Assembly: GCF_001570545.1 (NCBI RefSeq)
Contig: NZ_BBXD01000016.1
Span: 248,001 to 312,000, forward strand
Reading direction: 5' to 3'
DNA: 64,000 bases
DNA from: Herbidospora mongoliensis
GTDB taxonomy: Bacteria; Actinomycetota; Actinomycetes; Streptosporangiales; Streptosporangiaceae
Shown: piece by piece, positions 1-8,343 of the stretch
Layout: every line of letters starts with the position of its first letter
Numbering within the stretch: position 1 is the first letter of the stretch
Notes under the pieces: model-generated
What the model saw: only the letters and a program-made list of their open reading frames with translations
Told to the model about the DNA's origin: nothing
Databases searched by the model: none
Position numbers and translations under genes: made by a program

Positions 1-216
1 CTGATCACAGCCGCGATGGTGAAGCCGGGGGCGGCCGTGCTCGACGTGGGCGTCTCACGGGTCGACGGAAAGATCGCCGGCGACGTCGCGGCCGACGTCG
101 CCGGGGTCGCCGGATGGGTCGCGCCCAACCCCGGTGGGGTCGGGCCGATGACCCGCGCCCTGCTGCTGACCAACGTGGTCGAGGCCGCGGAGCGGGACGC
201 GGGTCTGTTGAGCTAG
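1..216 (+). CDS. folD: FolD, C-terminal fragment (window starts inside the gene)
   Basis: This is the C-terminal 71 residues of the bifunctional 5,10-methylenetetrahydrofolate dehydrogenase/cyclohydrolase, a cytosolic enzyme that interconverts one-carbon folate forms using NADP. The reading frame is open from base 1 to a TAG at 214-216. The family's C-terminal signature is clear: [17 protein letters not shown] followed by [19 protein letters not shown], the conserved PGGVGPMT loop that closes the active site. The N-terminal catalytic Lys and the start of the Rossmann domain lie outside the window. No downstream gene is coupled to it; the next gene points the other way. Confidence 0.95.
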   Translation: MITAAMVKPGAAVLDVGVSRVDGKIAGDVAADVAGVAGWVAPNPGGVGPMTRALLLTNVVEAAERDAGLLS

Positions 217-306
217 GAAGCGGAGACCCCTCGCCGAGCCCCGCCTGTCTTCGGGCAGATTCCTAGCGCGAGCCACAGCCGGCCTTCGGCCGTCTGCGTC
301 TCGCTT

Positions 307-972
307 TCAGCTCGCTCGGCGCCCCGCTGTGGGCGCCGACGCGGGATGCGCCGCCGGAGTTCCGCTTCCCTCGGTCGCCCTCTGCGGGGGGACGACCGGT
401 GTCGGGCGGACCAGCCCGAGCGCGACCACCTCGTTGGCGAGGCGGGTGCGCCGGTTGGTGCCCTCGGGAATGCGGAACTTCTGGTAGAGCCGCAGCAGGT
501 GCTGCTTCACCGCGGCCTCCGTGACGACCAGGTCGTCGGCTATCTCGCGTGCGGTCGCGGGCGCCACGAACGCCTCGTCCGAGAGCGCCGGTCGACACAG
601 CGAGGTAAGGACGTCGACCTCGCGCCGGGTGAGCTCGGGTGCGGCGGCTCGCCGCAACTCGACCTCTGGCGCCAGGTCTTCGCGCGGTATGCCGCCCACC
701 CGCGCGCGGGCGGCGCCGAACGAGACGACGTCGCCATCGTCAAGGACCCTCCGGGCGATCGGCCTGCCGTTCACCCGTGTGCCGTTGCGGGACAAGCCCA
801 GGTCAACGACATACAGGTAAGGTCCCCGTCTGACGAACTCGGCGTGTAAACGCGACACGCTCGGGTCTGTCAGCCGGATGTCGGCACCTCGGCCCCGGCC
901 GATCGTGGTGATCTCGGGGCGCAAGGGCACCACTTCGCCGGTGTCCTCGATCCGTATGAACGGCCCCTCCAC
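307..972 (-). CDS. FHA domain protein with C-terminal LuxR-like helix-turn-helix
   Basis: A 221-residue cytosolic protein. Residues 1-95 are a forkhead-associated fold that should bind phosphothreonine: IGRGRGADIRL, then SVSRLHAEF and SRNGTRVNG, the usual GR/S-H/N-G spacing. Residues about 112-190 carry a LuxR/GerE-like segment with ELTRREVDVLTSL and TEAAVKQHLLRLYQKF, typical of a recognition helix. The tail is low-complexity. I infer a DNA-binding protein whose activity depends on phosphopeptide binding, perhaps downstream of a Ser/Thr kinase such as the one at 4070-5914; that link is speculative. The start is a GTG preceded by GGGAGGA at a good distance. It sits alone between folD and citrate synthase. 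Confidence 0.8.
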   Translation of the reverse strand: MEGPFIRIEDTGEVVPLRPEITTIGRGRGADIRLTDPSVSRLHAEFVRRGPYLYVVDLGLSRNGTRVNGRPIARRVLDDGDVVSFGAARARVGGIPREDLAPEVELRRAAAPELTRREVDVLTSLCRPALSDEAFVAPATAREIADDLVVTEAAVKQHLLRLYQKFRIPEGTNRRTRLANEVVALGLVRPTPVVPPQRATEGSGTPAAHPASAPTAGRRAS

Positions 973-1201
973 GGCAGTTCCTCCCCAGGTAGCCCGCCGT
1001 TACTTTCACATCAGCTGCGGCTTACCCAAACGTGGGGATCGGGAATCGCCTTTGCCTTGACCAGAATCGGCGCTGAATTGGTCTGGACCTCAAAGCGAGA
1101 TGCGGCCGGCCGTAGCTCGCGCTGGGAACCTGTTCCGAAGGAAGAGGTGCTTTACCAGCTCACGGGTAGACTTTCGCAGTAGATAAGCGGAGGAAACACT
1201 C

Positions 1202-2323
1202 ATGGCAGACAAGCCCACCAAAGGCCTCGCCGATGTCGTCGCCGCGTCAACAGCGCTCAGCGACATCGACGGCAAGGCCGGTCTGTTGTTCTACCGCGGA
1301 TACGACATCCACGACCTGGCCGGCCGCACCACCTTCGAGGAAACCGCTCACCTTCTCCAGCACGGCACCCTCCCGAACCGCGACCAGCTCGCCGAATACG
1401 GCGCGGAACTCGTGCGGGGGCGCGCGCTCGGCAGTCTCGTCGAGCAGAACATCGTGGAGATCGCCGAGAAGCAGGAGCCCATGGAGGCCCTGCGCACGTT
1501 GCTCTCCCTGACCAGCGCGGAGGATCCCGACAAGGACTCCAACGCCGCCGACGCCAACCTGCGCAAGGCGGCCCGGCTGACGGCCCTCCAGCCGGTCCTG
1601 GTGGCCCGCTTCCACGCGGCCCGCCGGAGCGCGGAGATCCCCGAGCCCGATCCCGACCGGTCGATCGCGGCCAACTTCCTGCTCCAGATCACCGGCAAGG
1701 AGCCGACGCCCAGGGAAGTCGAGATCTTCGACGAGTGCCTGGTGCTGCACGCCGACCACACGATGAACGCCTCGACGTTCGCCGCCCGGGTCTGCGCGGC
1801 CACCTTGTCGGACATGCACTCGGCCGTGGTCGCCGCCATCGGCACCCTCAAGGGGCCGCTGCACGGCGGGGCCAATGAGCAGGTCATGCGGACGCTGGAG
1901 ACGATCGACGCCGGCGGCGTCGCCGAGGCCGTCCGCGGCAAGCTGGCCGGCGGCGAGAAGATCATGGGGTTCGGTCACCGGGTCTACAAGACCGAAGATC
2001 CGCGGGCCACTCATCTGCGCCGCCTGTCCGAGGAGCTGGGCGAAGCGTCCGGAGACGACACCTACTATCGGATGTCGAAGGAGATGGAGGAGGTCGTCTT
2101 CGCGGAGAAGGGCCTCTACCCCAACGTCGACTTCTACGCCGCCACGGTCTACCACTTCCTCGGCATCCCGACCGACCTGTTCACCCCGGTGTTCTCGGTC
2201 AGCCGGATGGCGGGGTGGACCGCCCACGTGATCGAGCAGCACGCCGACAACAGGCTGATCCGCCCGGACAGCGAGTACATCGGCGCGCGCGACCAGAAGT
2301 GGGTCCACATCGACGAGCGGTGA
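1202..2323 (+). CDS. citA: Citrate synthase (type 2, short form)
   Basis: Condenses oxaloacetate and acetyl-CoA to citrate, the entry step of the TCA cycle. The 373 residues match the dimeric short-form citrate synthases of actinobacteria. The catalytic triad is visible: His in LHADHTMNAS (about residue 183-186), His in MGFGHRVYK (about 259) and Asp in YPNVDFYAA (about 307). RPDSEYIGARDQKW is the usual C-terminal motif. GGAGG stands 8 nt before the ATG. It lies just upstream of a DUF3017 gene and isocitrate dehydrogenase, so two consecutive enzymes of the oxidative TCA branch are encoded within 2.8 kb. The 229 bp upstream should hold the promoter; I see only a weak TAGACT -10-like hexamer at 1167-1172. 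Confidence 0.93.
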   Translation: MADKPTKGLADVVAASTALSDIDGKAGLLFYRGYDIHDLAGRTTFEETAHLLQHGTLPNRDQLAEYGAELVRGRALGSLVEQNIVEIAEKQEPMEALRTLLSLTSAEDPDKDSNAADANLRKAARLTALQPVLVARFHAARRSAEIPEPDPDRSIAANFLLQITGKEPTPREVEIFDECLVLHADHTMNASTFAARVCAATLSDMHSAVVAAIGTLKGPLHGGANEQVMRTLETIDAGGVAEAVRGKLAGGEKIMGFGHRVYKTEDPRATHLRRLSEELGEASGDDTYYRMSKEMEEVVFAEKGLYPNVDFYAATVYHFLGIPTDLFTPVFSVSRMAGWTAHVIEQHADNRLIRPDSEYIGARDQKWVHIDER

Positions 2324-2387
2324 GAATCACCGCCGCAGCTGACACTCCATAGAGACGGAACCGACCATCAACACCAACGCGAGGCGC

Positions 2388-2702
2388 ATGGCCTGGGGGG
2401 CCTACGTGATGGTGGCCGCGGGCGCGGCCACCGGGCTGATCCTCATCGCCGTGCTCCCGGAACCATGGCTGGGCGGCGTCGTTCTGGGCGCCGCCTTTCT
2501 CACGGGCGCGGTGCTGCGGCTACTGCTTCCCCGGCGCCACTCCGGCGGGCTCTCCGTCCGCTCCCGCGTGGCCGACACCGTCACCCTGACCCTGTTCGGG
2601 TTGCTGATGGTGGCGGCCGGGGTCCTGCTGGAGGTCGACCTCCATCCCTCCGACCTCATCGTCGACCAGGTGCGGCCGTCCGATAGCCTCGTCGGCCAGT
2701 GA
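2388..2702 (+). CDS. DUF3017 small membrane protein
   Basis: A 104-residue protein with three hydrophobic segments (about residues 5-23, 27-47 and 64-84) and a short charged loop LLPRRHSGG between the second and third. It resembles the DUF3017 family, which is found beside folD, malate dehydrogenase or isocitrate dehydrogenase genes in actinobacteria and has no known function. The start is the ATG at 2388; no strong ribosome-binding site is visible, so an upstream non-ATG start cannot be excluded. The gap to icd is 49 bp, so the two may be cotranscribed. Function unknown; position suggests only a link with the TCA block. Confidence 0.7.
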   Translation: MAWGAYVMVAAGAATGLILIAVLPEPWLGGVVLGAAFLTGAVLRLLLPRRHSGGLSVRSRVADTVTLTLFGLLMVAAGVLLEVDLHPSDLIVDQVRPSDSLVGQ

Positions 2703-2751
2703 CCTCAAAAAGGACTCCGGCCACAGTTAGTTCAGAAGGGGAACCCCACGC

Positions 2752-3966
2752 ATGCCCAAGATCAAGGTAGCGGGTCCGGTCGTCGAGCTTGACGGCGACG
2801 AGATGACCCGGATCATCTGGCAGTTCATCAAGGACCAGCTGATCCTGCCCTACCTCGACGTCGACCTCAAGTACTTCGATCTCGGCATCGAGCACCGAGA
2901 CGCCACCGACGACCAGGTCACGATCGACGCCGCGAACGCCATCAAGCAGTACGGCGTCGGCGTCAAGTGCGCGACGATCACCCCCGACGAGGCCCGTGTC
3001 GAGGAGTTCGGCCTGAAGAAGATGTGGAGGTCCCCGAACGGGACCATCCGCAACATCCTCGGTGGCGTCATCTTCCGTGAGCCGATCATCATGTCGAACG
3101 TGCCGCGCCTGGTGCCGGGCTGGACCAAGCCGATCATCGTCGGCCGTCACGCCTTCGGCGACCAGTACCGCGCCACCGACCTGAAGATCCCCGGCGAGGG
3201 CACGCTGACGCTGACCTTCACCCCGAAGGACGGCAGCGAGCCGATCGAGCTCAACGTCTTCGACTTCCCCGGCGGCGGCGTCGCCCTGGCCATGTACAAC
3301 CTCGACGAGTCGATCCGCGACTTCGCCCGGTCGTCCATGCGCTACGGCCTGTCCCGCAACTACCCCGTCTACCTGTCGACGAAGAACACGATCCTGAAAG
3401 CCTACGACGGCCGGTTCAAGGACATCTTCGCCGAGGTGTTCGAGAGCGAGTTCAAGGCCGACTTCGAGGCGGCCGGGATCACCTACGAGCACCGGCTGAT
3501 CGACGACATGGTCGCGGCCTCCCTGAAGTGGGAGGGCGGCTACGTCTGGGCGTGCAAGAACTACGACGGTGACGTCCAGTCGGACACGGTGGCGCAGGGC
3601 TTCGGGTCGCTCGGCCTGATGACCTCGGTGCTGATGACCCCCGACGGGCAGACCGTCGAGGCCGAGGCCGCCCACGGCACGGTGACCCGCCACTTCCGGC
3701 AGCACCAGCAGGGCAAGCCGACGTCGACCAACCCGATCGCGTCGATCTTCGCCTGGACCCGTGGCCTGCAGCACCGCGGCAAGCTCGACAACCAGCCCGA
3801 GGTGATCGACTTCGCGACCAGGCTCGAAGAGGTCTGCGTCGAGACCGTCGAGAGCGGCAAGATGACCAAGGACCTGGCTCTGCTGGTCGGCGACGACGCC
3901 GAGTGGCTGACCACCCAGGACTTCCTGGCCACGCTCGACGAGAACCTCCAGAAGAAGATGGCTTAA
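2752..3966 (+). CDS. icd: NADP-dependent isocitrate dehydrogenase (dimeric, type II)
   Basis: Oxidatively decarboxylates isocitrate to 2-oxoglutarate and yields NADPH. At 404 residues it belongs to the dimeric, eukaryote-like subfamily rather than the monomeric form. Seen in sequence: [14 protein letters not shown] at the N terminus, the substrate-loop [12 protein letters not shown], the region [13 protein letters not shown], the metal-binding Asp residues around [11 protein letters not shown] and YDGDVQSD, and the cofactor segment [10 protein letters not shown] with [24 protein letters not shown] precedes the ATG. It probably forms a unit with the DUF3017 gene and ends at the hairpin at 3981-4011. 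Confidence 0.95.
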   Translation: MPKIKVAGPVVELDGDEMTRIIWQFIKDQLILPYLDVDLKYFDLGIEHRDATDDQVTIDAANAIKQYGVGVKCATITPDEARVEEFGLKKMWRSPNGTIRNILGGVIFREPIIMSNVPRLVPGWTKPIIVGRHAFGDQYRATDLKIPGEGTLTLTFTPKDGSEPIELNVFDFPGGGVALAMYNLDESIRDFARSSMRYGLSRNYPVYLSTKNTILKAYDGRFKDIFAEVFESEFKADFEAAGITYEHRLIDDMVAASLKWEGGYVWACKNYDGDVQSDTVAQGFGSLGLMTSVLMTPDGQTVEAEAAHGTVTRHFRQHQQGKPTSTNPIASIFAWTRGLQHRGKLDNQPEVIDFATRLEEVCVETVESGKMTKDLALLVGDDAEWLTTQDFLATLDENLQKKMA

Positions 3967-3980
3967 ACCCTCTTCCCCCT

Positions 3981-4011
3981 GAGCCGCTCGCCTTTCCCCG
4001 GTGGGCGGCTC
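3981..4011 (+). terminator. Hairpin terminator after icd
   Basis: A 12-bp stem (3981-3992 with 4000-4011, two G-T pairs) and a 7-nt loop TTTCCCC follow the icd stop by 14 nt. Its 3' flank TTGCGTTTG is only moderately T-rich, which is usual for high-GC actinobacteria. Confidence 0.7.
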
Positions 4012-4069
4012 TTGCGTTTGCCGTAAAGTCAGCCTGGCCAGTAAATGACGAAAACGGTGGGAATTATTC

Positions 4070-5914
4070 ATGATCGAGCCGCTCGGGTCGGGGGACCCGA
4101 AACAGCTCGGTCCCTTCACCCTGTCCGGGCGGATCGGCGAGGGCGGCCAGGGGACCGTTTATCTCGGCACCAATGACTCGGGTGAGCGGGCCGCGGTGAA
4201 GTTGCTGCACGTCAAGTTCACCGGCGACGCCATGGCCCGCTCCCGCTTCGCGCGTGAGTTAAGGGCCGCCGAGCGCGTCGCCAGCTTCTGTACGGCCAGA
4301 GTCATCGGCGCCGACCTCGAAGGCGACACCCCCTACATCGCCAGCGAGTACATCGAGGGCCCGTCGCTGCGCGAGCAGATCGACGATTCCGGCCCGATGC
4401 GCGGCGACGACCTGGAACGGCTGGCCGTCGGCACCGCCACCGCGCTGACCGCCATCCACCAGGCGGGCATCGTCCACCGCGACTTCAAGCCCGACAACGT
4501 GCTGCTGGCCACCGAGGGCCCCCGGGTGGTCGACTTCGGCATCGCCCGCATCCTCGACTCCACCGGCACCATCACCAGCCGGGCGATCGGCACCCCCGCC
4601 TACATGGCTCCCGAGCAGGTCTCCGGCGACGACGTCGGGGCCTTCACCGATGTCTTCGCGTGGGGCGCGACGATCGCCTACGCCGCCACCGGGCAGGCCG
4701 CGTTCGGGGCGAAGTCGATCGCGGCGGTGCTGAACCGCATCCTCAACCACGAGATCGACCTGACCCCGCTGCCCGAGCCGCTGAAGAGCGTGGTGGCGGC
4801 GAGTGTGAGCAAGCGTCCGGCCGACCGGCCGACGGCGGGGCAGATCCTGCTGCGCCTGCTCGGCCATCCCGAGACCGGCGACGCCTCGACCGTGGTGATG
4901 TCGCAGGGCGCCCTGGTGGCCAACCCCGAGACGGGGCCGTTCCCGGTGGTCCGCGACCTCAACGACGAGACCCGGGCGTTCCGGATGCCCGTACCGCCGC
5001 AGGAGCCCCCGTCGAGGCAGCGGCAGAAGTGGTGGCTCCCCGCCTCCATGGCCGGCGCCGCCGCGCTGGTGCTGACCGGGGTCGCGGTCGTGGTGGCGCT
5101 GATGGTCAACTCCCCGGACCCCACCCCGAAGCCGAGCCCCTCCCCGACCAGGTCGGGCCCCTACTCCTCGGTGCTGGAGAAGGCCAGGGAGACCGGGAGG
5201 CTCACGATCGGGGTGAAGGAGGATCTGCCCGGGATCGGGCTGCCGATCGAAGGGGAGCTCCGGGGCTTCGAGGTCGAGGTGGGCCGCTACATCGCCGGGC
5301 ATCTCGGCGCGAAGAACGTGACCGTGCAGGTGGTGAAGTCGTTCAACCGCGAGCAGGCGCTGACCTCGGGCGCCGTCGACCTGGTGGTCGCGACCTACGC
5401 CTGGGAGGCCTCCAAGAACGACAAGGTCACCTTCGCCGGGCCCTACTACTGGGCGAGGAACGACGTGCTGGTGGCCGACGACTCGGCCATCTCCAGCGCC
5501 GCCGACCTCCGGGGCAAGCGGCTGTGCAACCGGCCGGGCACCAACACGTCCGAGATCAAGCGATGGCTCGCCGGTCAGGGGATCGCCGTGGTCGACGTGG
5601 CCGGGAAGGACGCGGGCGACTGCATGAACTTCCTGAAGGACGGACTGGTCGACGCCGTACCCGGCGACGACATCGTGCTGGCCGGGTTCGCCGACCGGGA
5701 GCCGGTCAAATACCGCGTTCTCGGTCTGGGCGTGGGCTCGGCGCGCTACGCGGTCGGCCTGCCCCAGGGTGACGTGAAGACCTGCGAGGCGGTCCGCACG
5801 GCGATCGTCGAGCTCTACGAGACCGGCAAGGCCCGCGACCTCATGGCCGAATATTTCGGCAACGCCGTCTTCACCCCCGACCGGAACACCCCGGCGAAGC
5901 TGACCTGCCGTTAA
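4070..5914 (+). CDS. Ser/Thr protein kinase fused to extracellular solute-binding (family 3) sensor domain
   Basis: A 614-residue transmembrane kinase. Residues 15-265 are a Hanks-type kinase: GEGGQGTV P-loop (23-30), AVKLLH with the ATP-binding Lys44, catalytic loop HRDFKPDN (136-143), DFG (155-157) and GTPAYMAPE (174-182). A membrane span at about 325-346 follows, then a Pro/Ser-rich linker and, outside the cell, a family-3 amino-acid-type solute-binding domain (365-614) with GRLTIGVKEDLPG near its start and a Cys pair (LCNRPGTN, GDCMNF). The usual PASTA repeats are absent. I infer that ligand binding outside controls phosphorylation inside; the ligand is unknown. The stop codon overlaps that of the convergent gene at 5911-6282 through the palindrome TTAA. 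Confidence 0.88.
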   Translation: MIEPLGSGDPKQLGPFTLSGRIGEGGQGTVYLGTNDSGERAAVKLLHVKFTGDAMARSRFARELRAAERVASFCTARVIGADLEGDTPYIASEYIEGPSLREQIDDSGPMRGDDLERLAVGTATALTAIHQAGIVHRDFKPDNVLLATEGPRVVDFGIARILDSTGTITSRAIGTPAYMAPEQVSGDDVGAFTDVFAWGATIAYAATGQAAFGAKSIAAVLNRILNHEIDLTPLPEPLKSVVAASVSKRPADRPTAGQILLRLLGHPETGDASTVVMSQGALVANPETGPFPVVRDLNDETRAFRMPVPPQEPPSRQRQKWWLPASMAGAAALVLTGVAVVVALMVNSPDPTPKPSPSPTRSGPYSSVLEKARETGRLTIGVKEDLPGIGLPIEGELRGFEVEVGRYIAGHLGAKNVTVQVVKSFNREQALTSGAVDLVVATYAWEASKNDKVTFAGPYYWARNDVLVADDSAISSAADLRGKRLCNRPGTNTSEIKRWLAGQGIAVVDVAGKDAGDCMNFLKDGLVDAVPGDDIVLAGFADREPVKYRVLGLGVGSARYAVGLPQGDVKTCEAVRTAIVELYETGKARDLMAEYFGNAVFTPDRNTPAKLTCR

Positions 5915-6282
5915 CCCCGCCGGCGGGGCCGGAGCAGCAAGATGATCATCACGAGCACCTCGAGCGCGAACGCGGCCCCCATCGCCGTCGGCGTCAGCCA
6001 GTCGGCGTAGTCGGGGCAGTTCGTCTGGACCCGCCTGCCGTCGACCAGGACGCTCTCACAGCTGAAGATCACGAGCGGGACGACGTACACCCAGAGGACG
6101 CCCAGGGGCCAGACCAGCAGGCCGAGCGCCTTCTCCCAGGGTCGCCACCGTTTGGAGGCCAGCAGCAGGTAGGCGCCGGCCAGCCAGCCGACGACGAACA
6201 GCAGGCCGCCGAAGGTCAGCAGCAGGACCGTGCTGACGTCGTAGAGCAGGGCGCGGACTTTGCCGTCCCGTGTCCCTTCCAT
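5911..6282 (-). CDS. Small membrane protein of unknown function
   Basis: A 123-residue protein with three likely membrane helices (about 15-38, 47-73 and 97-115) and an extracellular loop containing two cysteines (SCES and TNCPDY), which could form a disulfide. I do not recognise a family. No clear ribosome-binding site precedes the ATG at 6282, so the start is uncertain. Its stop codon is embedded in the same TTAA as the stop of the kinase gene, so the two transcripts must converge with no intergenic terminator. Confidence 0.55.
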   Translation of the reverse strand: MEGTRDGKVRALLYDVSTVLLLTFGGLLFVVGWLAGAYLLLASKRWRPWEKALGLLVWPLGVLWVYVVPLVIFSCESVLVDGRRVQTNCPDYADWLTPTAMGAAFALEVLVMIILLLRPRRRG

Positions 6283-6342
6283 GAGGTCGACCGTAGCGTG
6301 TCCGGACGATCATCTCGATGCCCCGGACGTTGAATTGGGGCC

Positions 6343-7137
6343 ATGGGTCGATGGATGGTCGCGGCGGTCGCGTTCCTCGTCTCCGGCGCCGCCGGGGGTC
6401 CCGCGCTGGCGTCCGGGCCTGAGGGGCAGGACAAGGGTCAGTGGGGCGGGGCCGACCTGTCGGTCTCCATCGTCGCCCATCCGAAGGTCGCCCAGCCGGG
6501 GCAGTCGCTGACCTACAAGGTCGAGGTGAAGAACGGCGGTCCGGGTGACGCCGTGCTGCCGACGCTGACGGTCCGCGTCCCGACCGACTTCAAGATCATG
6601 AATGTGGACGTCGCCGAGTGCCAGCCCGGCCGGGGCCTCGCGGAGGTCGTCTGCCGCTCGTCCAAGGACGTCGCGCCCGGTCAGGCCGGCGGAGTGGTGA
6701 TCACCGGGGTGGTACGTCCCAGCGCTCTGGGCCCGCTGCGCGCCCAGGCCCGGCTGACCTCGGAGGTCCTCGACGGCCACGACTCCGACAACGAGGCCGA
6801 GTCGGTCACCAAGATCGACGAGGGCGCCGACCTGATCGTGAAACTCTCCCCGCCCCGGCGCAGCGGCCACCGCACGATGGTGAACGCGTCCGTCCGCAAC
6901 AAGGGCCCTCGGGTGGTCCGGGACGCCATGGTCTACGTCGACGGCGCCCGCTGCGGCGGCCGGACCGGCTGCGTGGTGCCGCCGATCCGTCCGGGCGGCA
7001 CGGCCTGGTTCCGGCTGGCCGTGCAGCGCGGCAAGGACGCGGTGACGGCGATCGTGCGCTCCCAGGGGCGCGGCGACCGCCATCCCGCCAACAATCAGGC
7101 CTCGATGAACGTCAGGGGCACGGCGGCGTCCCGCTGA
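6343..7137 (+). CDS. Secreted DUF11-type adhesion-like protein
   Basis: A 264-residue exported protein. Residues 1-23 form a signal peptide with a hydrophobic core and a PALAS-type cleavage region. After it comes a DUF11 (conserved repeat, immunoglobulin-like) domain: DLSVSIVAHPKVAQPGQSL, then YKVEVKNGGPGDA and VRVPTDFKI. A second, similar beta-domain begins near ADLIVKLSPPRRSGH. Such domains are found in cell-surface proteins and have no enzymatic role. Two Cys pairs (ECQPG/VCRSS and RCGGRTGC) could form disulfides outside the cell. It is separated from the galE gene, which points towards it, by a short AT-rich gap that may hold a small reverse ORF. Confidence 0.75.
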   Translation: MGRWMVAAVAFLVSGAAGGPALASGPEGQDKGQWGGADLSVSIVAHPKVAQPGQSLTYKVEVKNGGPGDAVLPTLTVRVPTDFKIMNVDVAECQPGRGLAEVVCRSSKDVAPGQAGGVVITGVVRPSALGPLRAQARLTSEVLDGHDSDNEAESVTKIDEGADLIVKLSPPRRSGHRTMVNASVRNKGPRVVRDAMVYVDGARCGGRTGCVVPPIRPGGTAWFRLAVQRGKDAVTAIVRSQGRGDRHPANNQASMNVRGTAASR

Positions 7138-7252
7138 TCATGTTCCGGAACGCGTGGGTGTCGCCGGTGGCGAACACCACTCCGGCGGCGGACGCGAGGC
7201 TGCCGAGCATGACGAGCAGCACGACCCCCACATATGCCAGCACTCGCCTCAT
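7112..7252 (-). CDS. Possible 46-aa signal/membrane peptide
   Basis: An open frame from an ATG at 7252 to a TGA at 7112 encodes 46 residues beginning MRRVLAYVGVVLLVML and continuing GSLASAAGVVFATGD, that is a positively charged start and a 22-residue hydrophobic core like a signal anchor. It overlaps the 3' end of the DUF11 gene by 26 bp on the opposite strand and no strong ribosome-binding site is visible. It may be a real small membrane protein or chance; the hydrophobic pattern is the only support. Confidence 0.35.
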   Translation of the reverse strand: MRRVLAYVGVVLLVMLGSLASAAGVVFATGDTHAFRNMISGTPPCP

Positions 7253-7293
7253 AGCCGAGACTTAATCATATTTAACGCTGTGAATCCGGACAA

Positions 7294-8232
7294 TTACCGA
7301 AGTGATGCCCAGGCATCCGCGACCATCGAGGTCAGGCCGGTGTGTTCGGGCTGCCAGCCCAGCTCCTTCTGGATCAGCTCCGACGACGCGACCAGCACCG
7401 CGGGGTCGCCCGCGCGCCGGGGCGCGATGTCCGCGGGGATCGGATGGCCGGTGACCTCACGGCAGGCGTCGACGACCTGCTGGTTGGAGAAACCGGTGCC
7501 GTTGCCGAGGTTGAAGATCTTGTGTACGCCCCTCTCGCACGCCGCCAGCGCCAGCAGGTGGGCGTTGGCGACGTCGGAGACGTGCACGTAGTCACGGACG
7601 CATGTGCCGTCGGGCGTGGGGTAGTCGCCGCCGAAGATACTGATCGACTCGCGCTCGCCGAGCGCGACCTTGAGCACATTGGGGATCAGGTGGGTCTCGA
7701 CCACGTGGCGCTCGCGGTAGCGACCGTAGGCGCCGGCGACGTTGAAGTAGCGCAGGCTGACCGCCGCGATGCCGTACATCGCCGCGAAGGCGGTCAGGGT
7801 GGTGTCGACGGCGAGCTTGGACGCGCCGTAGGGGTTGGTGGGCCGGGTCGGGTCGGTCTCCCTGATGGGGGTGTTCTCGGGCTCGCCGTAGGTCGCGGCG
7901 GTGGAGGAGAACACGATGCGGCCGACGCCGCCCTTGCGCATGGCGTCGAGCAGGCGGAGCGTTCCACCGAGGTTGTGCGACCAGTAGAGTGCGGGCTTCT
8001 CGACCGATTCGCCGACCAGCGACCGGGCCGCGAAGTGGAGCACCGCGTCGAAGCCGGACAGGTCGCCTGGTTCCGTGAAGGTGCCCTCGACGAACCGCGC
8101 GCCGTCGGGCACCGCGTCGGCGTGGCCGGTCGACAGGTCGTCGAGCACGGTGACCTCGTGTCCCGCCTCGACGAGCTGCGCCGCGGTCACGCTGCCGATG
8201 TAGCCAGCGCCTCCGGTAACCAGTAGCTTCAC
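7294..8232 (-). CDS. galE: UDP-glucose 4-epimerase
   Basis: Interconverts UDP-galactose and UDP-glucose in the Leloir pathway and supplies sugar nucleotides for glycans. The 312-residue protein starts at GTG 8232 ([13 protein letters not shown]), where the NAD-binding GxxGxxG motif occupies residues 7-13. The frame is open far upstream, but those codons encode nothing like an epimerase and run antisense to the gene at 8344. The catalytic Ser/Thr is in FSSTAATYG (about 109-111), and the YxxxK pair is Tyr135 and Lys139 in NPYGASK. The C-terminal half has [12 protein letters not shown], which is characteristic of GalE. It is transcribed divergently from the CBS-domain protein gene. Confidence 0.93.
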   Translation of the reverse strand: MKLLVTGGAGYIGSVTAAQLVEAGHEVTVLDDLSTGHADAVPDGARFVEGTFTEPGDLSGFDAVLHFAARSLVGESVEKPALYWSHNLGGTLRLLDAMRKGGVGRIVFSSTAATYGEPENTPIRETDPTRPTNPYGASKLAVDTTLTAFAAMYGIAAVSLRYFNVAGAYGRYRERHVVETHLIPNVLKVALGERESISIFGGDYPTPDGTCVRDYVHVSDVANAHLLALAACERGVHKIFNLGNGTGFSNQQVVDACREVTGHPIPADIAPRRAGDPAVLVASSELIQKELGWQPEHTGLTSMVADAWASLR

Positions 8233-8343
8233 GTTGGATTCCGTTCGACTGTGTTCGATTTTGTACGACGCCCAGCCTAGCCGCGCTGTGAGTACGCTTT
8301 CAGCTCTCTCGTCATCGGAAGTCGCCAGGGCGGAAACATTCCA

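Noticed and set aside
2656-4119. A 487-codon minus-strand frame opposite icd
   Set aside because: Val/Leu/Gly/Asp-rich shadow of icd; icd is certain.
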